Source: Halocafeteria seosinensis
Taxonomy: Eukaryota; Sar; Bigyra; Bicosoecida
Direction of reading: 5' to 3'
DNA length: 30,614 bases
NCBI GenBank assembly: GCA_001687465.1
Contig: LVLI01000659.1
Location: 1-30,614, forward strand
How positions within the stretch are numbered: position 1 is the stretch's first letter; each line of letters opens with the position of its first letter. The position numbers and the translations under genes are program-made. Below, piece by piece: positions 29,224 through 30,614 of this stretch. Below the pieces are notes generated by a model. That model did not search any database and was not told the DNA's origin. It was given only the letters and a program-made list of their open reading frames with translations.

Positions 29224-29881
29224 ATGCATTCTGCAACAGTTTTCCTATTAGCCATCGTAAGAGCTTCTACAGGAGCCCTGTAGAAATCGGGGGTCATCTA
29301 CTTCACAAATTGCCGGAATGTATTGCAGAGCTTTATTGTAGCTGTTGAGGGATACAGGAAGGTAACGAGGAATCTTGAGGAATGTACGTAGTACAACTGA
29401 CACAAGGCAATGTGTTGCAGCGTTTCGTATCACCATTATCTACCGGGATATTTCTGCAGTTACCCTATATCGGGTGAAGTTTGGTTACCCCCGTTGGTTC
29501 ATGATGGTATCGGGAGTGGTAGACATACTGACAGCAGTTATAACAGCAGTCTGTTTTGATTTGATCGGAGCAACAGCTCTTGCGATCCCCGTAACCGGAA
29601 TGGTCTATACCCGTACGGCTCTACAAAAGGATCCGCAAGCGATTGCGATATCTCTCGTGATATGGGCCTTCATGGCCATAGCACATTATTTTTCTGGACT
29701 GGTAAGTAGAAAACAAATTCAATTGTCGCTTTGTGTTACCTTCATTGCAATTTCAAATTGAATGCCTACGCTCATACAGGATTGGCTTCTGTTCTGGGCG
29801 AGCTGTCTAGGCGGGTGCGCCCTTGAATTCGTAGCCTCCAAATTCCTTCGAAATAGAAGGGTTGGTAGTAAACATGCTTAA
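29224..29881 (+). CDS. Small multi-pass membrane protein, DoxX-like, 143 aa
   Basis: Four exons: 29224-29256, 29329-29383, 29460-29701, 29780-29881; introns 72, 76 and 78 nt, all GT-AG and phase-consistent (total 432 nt, 144 codons with the TAA). The joined protein starts MHSATVFLLAI and then SFIVAVEGYRKV. It contains FGYPRWFMMVSGVVDILTAV and about four hydrophobic helices, ending in a basic tail (FLRNRRVGSKHA). The short size, four helices and the GYP-x-W/VSGV-type segment entering the second helix resemble the DoxX-like family of small membrane proteins, whose biochemical role is poorly known. Assignment to that family is tentative; the gene model is fairly strong because the sizes and phases of all three introns fit. 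Confidence 0.62.
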
Positions 29882-30486
29882 TGCACTGCTTGGATATCGA
29901 ATCGTATGGGAAAAGTGCATTCTAAATGCAACGTTCCACTCTGCTAGCATATATTGATTGACCTCAATCTTAGCAATGCTTCAGCTATAGAAAGATGAGT
30001 AGCTGCTAAAACGTATAGTACGCTTCATGTCACATGCCTTTATACGCACGAAGTATCCACCAACAAACACTCCCAACACCCACAATTCAGTCACTTTACT
30101 AGGTATCTCAGCGATACACGTACAGGTTTATCAGACGCTCACGGATCTCCTGTATTGTATTTGTGATATGACTCGTTTCTGTTTAATCTGATCGCTTGTT
30201 TGATAAATACATGGATTGCCGGTATGATCCGGCCGTCAAGTTGTGAAGCTGGCCTTCAACTTCAATCGCTGTACATTCTAGACAGAGCTGGGATATTTCG
30301 GGGGTCCGGTATCGGGGGTTTTTTCGGGGGCCCCGCCAGATTCTCTTCCGTACAGCTTGTTTTATCGGGGCTACATGGTGAAATTTCGGGGGCACAGTTG
30401 CCAGTGGACCAATGATGGAACATGAGCCGATTTAGACACAGAAATGGCGTGTAATTCGAGTGGTGCAACAACGTACTCTCTACTGA
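29882..30486. other. Convergent 3' intergenic region with spaced G-runs
   Basis: This 605-nt stretch lies between the DoxX-like gene and a minus-strand gene end. It holds five runs of four or five G (30300, 30314, 30326, 30367, 30388), each preceded by TC. Short frames on both strands cross the runs but have no family features. Confidence 0.5.
30300..30392. repeat. Cluster of five (A/T)TCGGGG(G) words
   Basis: TTCGGGGG, ATCGGGGG, TTCGGGGG, ATCGGGG and TTCGGGGG occur in order within 95 nt, the first three very close together. Four or more G-runs in this space could form a G-quadruplex on the plus strand. Confidence 0.7.
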
Positions 30487-30614
30487 CTATTCACTATCTT
30501 CTAAATCTACGGCCACATCCAGGTTTGACTGGTCTGGCCCGGTTTTCAAGGCCTTTTGTTGCCTGTAGGTCCGAAAGTCTGCAAGCACTTCATCGATAAT
30601 CCAATCATTTAGTC
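30487..30614 (-). CDS. 3' end of a protein gene that runs off the window
   Basis: Reading the minus strand from the window edge, a frame is open for 42 codons (LNDWIIDEVLADFRTYRQQ... ending DLEDSE) before TAG at 30489-30487. The acidic, helical character and the clean stop look like a real C-terminus. Too short to name; the rest lies beyond the window. Confidence 0.45.
   Translation of the reverse strand, partial: LNDWIIDEVLADFRTYRQQKALKTGPDQSNLDVAVDLEDSE

Noticed and set aside
29224-29283. In-frame TAG after the first 19 codons of the DoxX-like gene, suggesting a pseudogene
   Set aside because: A GTAAGA donor at 29257 and a TTGCAG acceptor at 29328 remove it as a normal 72-nt intron and keep the frame.
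29248-29436. 62-codon minus-strand frame over the first introns of the DoxX-like gene
   Set aside because: It overlaps a plus-strand model in which all three introns fit in size and phase; no family features.
30183-30471. Overlapping 70-codon frames on both strands through the G-runs
   Set aside because: They arise from the repeated G/C words, overlap each other, and look like nothing known.

Overview
The window looks like a compact nuclear genome from a flagellated (ciliated) single-celled eukaryote. The main evidence is an IFT-A subunit (IFT122) and a very large central-pair protein of the SPEF2/CPC1 family. Spliceosomal GT-AG introns are short and tightly sized (about 59-93 nt wherever I could join exons). 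TAA, TAG and TGA all act as stops. Gene density is high and genes lie on both strands. I cannot place the organism from sequence alone; a stramenopile- or alveolate-like protist would fit, but that is a guess. An ambiguous base at 21 shows this is draft assembly.

Layout, left to right: IFT122 (minus, 44-4034, 6 exons, with an internal deletion and frameshift in the WD40 region); a 918-nt head-to-head intergenic region that carries a candidate TTAA-bounded foldback/MITE-like element (4171-4768); SPEF2/CPC1-like (plus, 4953-14015, 3 exons, 2974 aa); a convergent 3' region with a perfect hairpin; a membrane-anchored purple acid phosphatase (minus, 14246-16515, 11 exons); a doubtful small plus ORF (16586-16801); an intronless type II membrane protein with a beta-helix-like middle and a protein-kinase-like C-terminus (plus, 17177-19411); a 1127-aa two-TM protein with two kinds of internal repeats (minus, 19788-23171); a degenerate EF-hand protein with a recurring D-I-I-S-W motif and a Q/P-rich tail (minus, 23661-26242); a small hypothetical ORF (plus, 26396-26695); a small single-pass membrane protein (plus, 27102-27773); a YggS/PLPBP-type pyridoxal-phosphate homeostasis protein (minus, 27835-28853, 5 exons); a small multi-pass membrane protein with DoxX-like features (plus, 29224-29881, 4 exons); and the 3' end of a further minus-strand gene that runs off the window (30487-30614).

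The functional theme on the left is the flagellum: transport (IFT122) beside a structural protein of the central apparatus (SPEF2/CPC1). The rest is ordinary housekeeping (PLP homeostasis, secreted or vacuolar phosphatase) mixed with lineage-specific membrane proteins that I do not recognise as whole families. The least explained objects are the beta-helix/kinase-like fusion, the two-TM repeat protein with a duplicated C-terminal domain, the DIISW-repeat EF-hand protein, and the element between the two ciliary genes. All exon joins were made by eye from splice sites, reading phase and protein similarity recalled from the families, so boundaries need transcript support.
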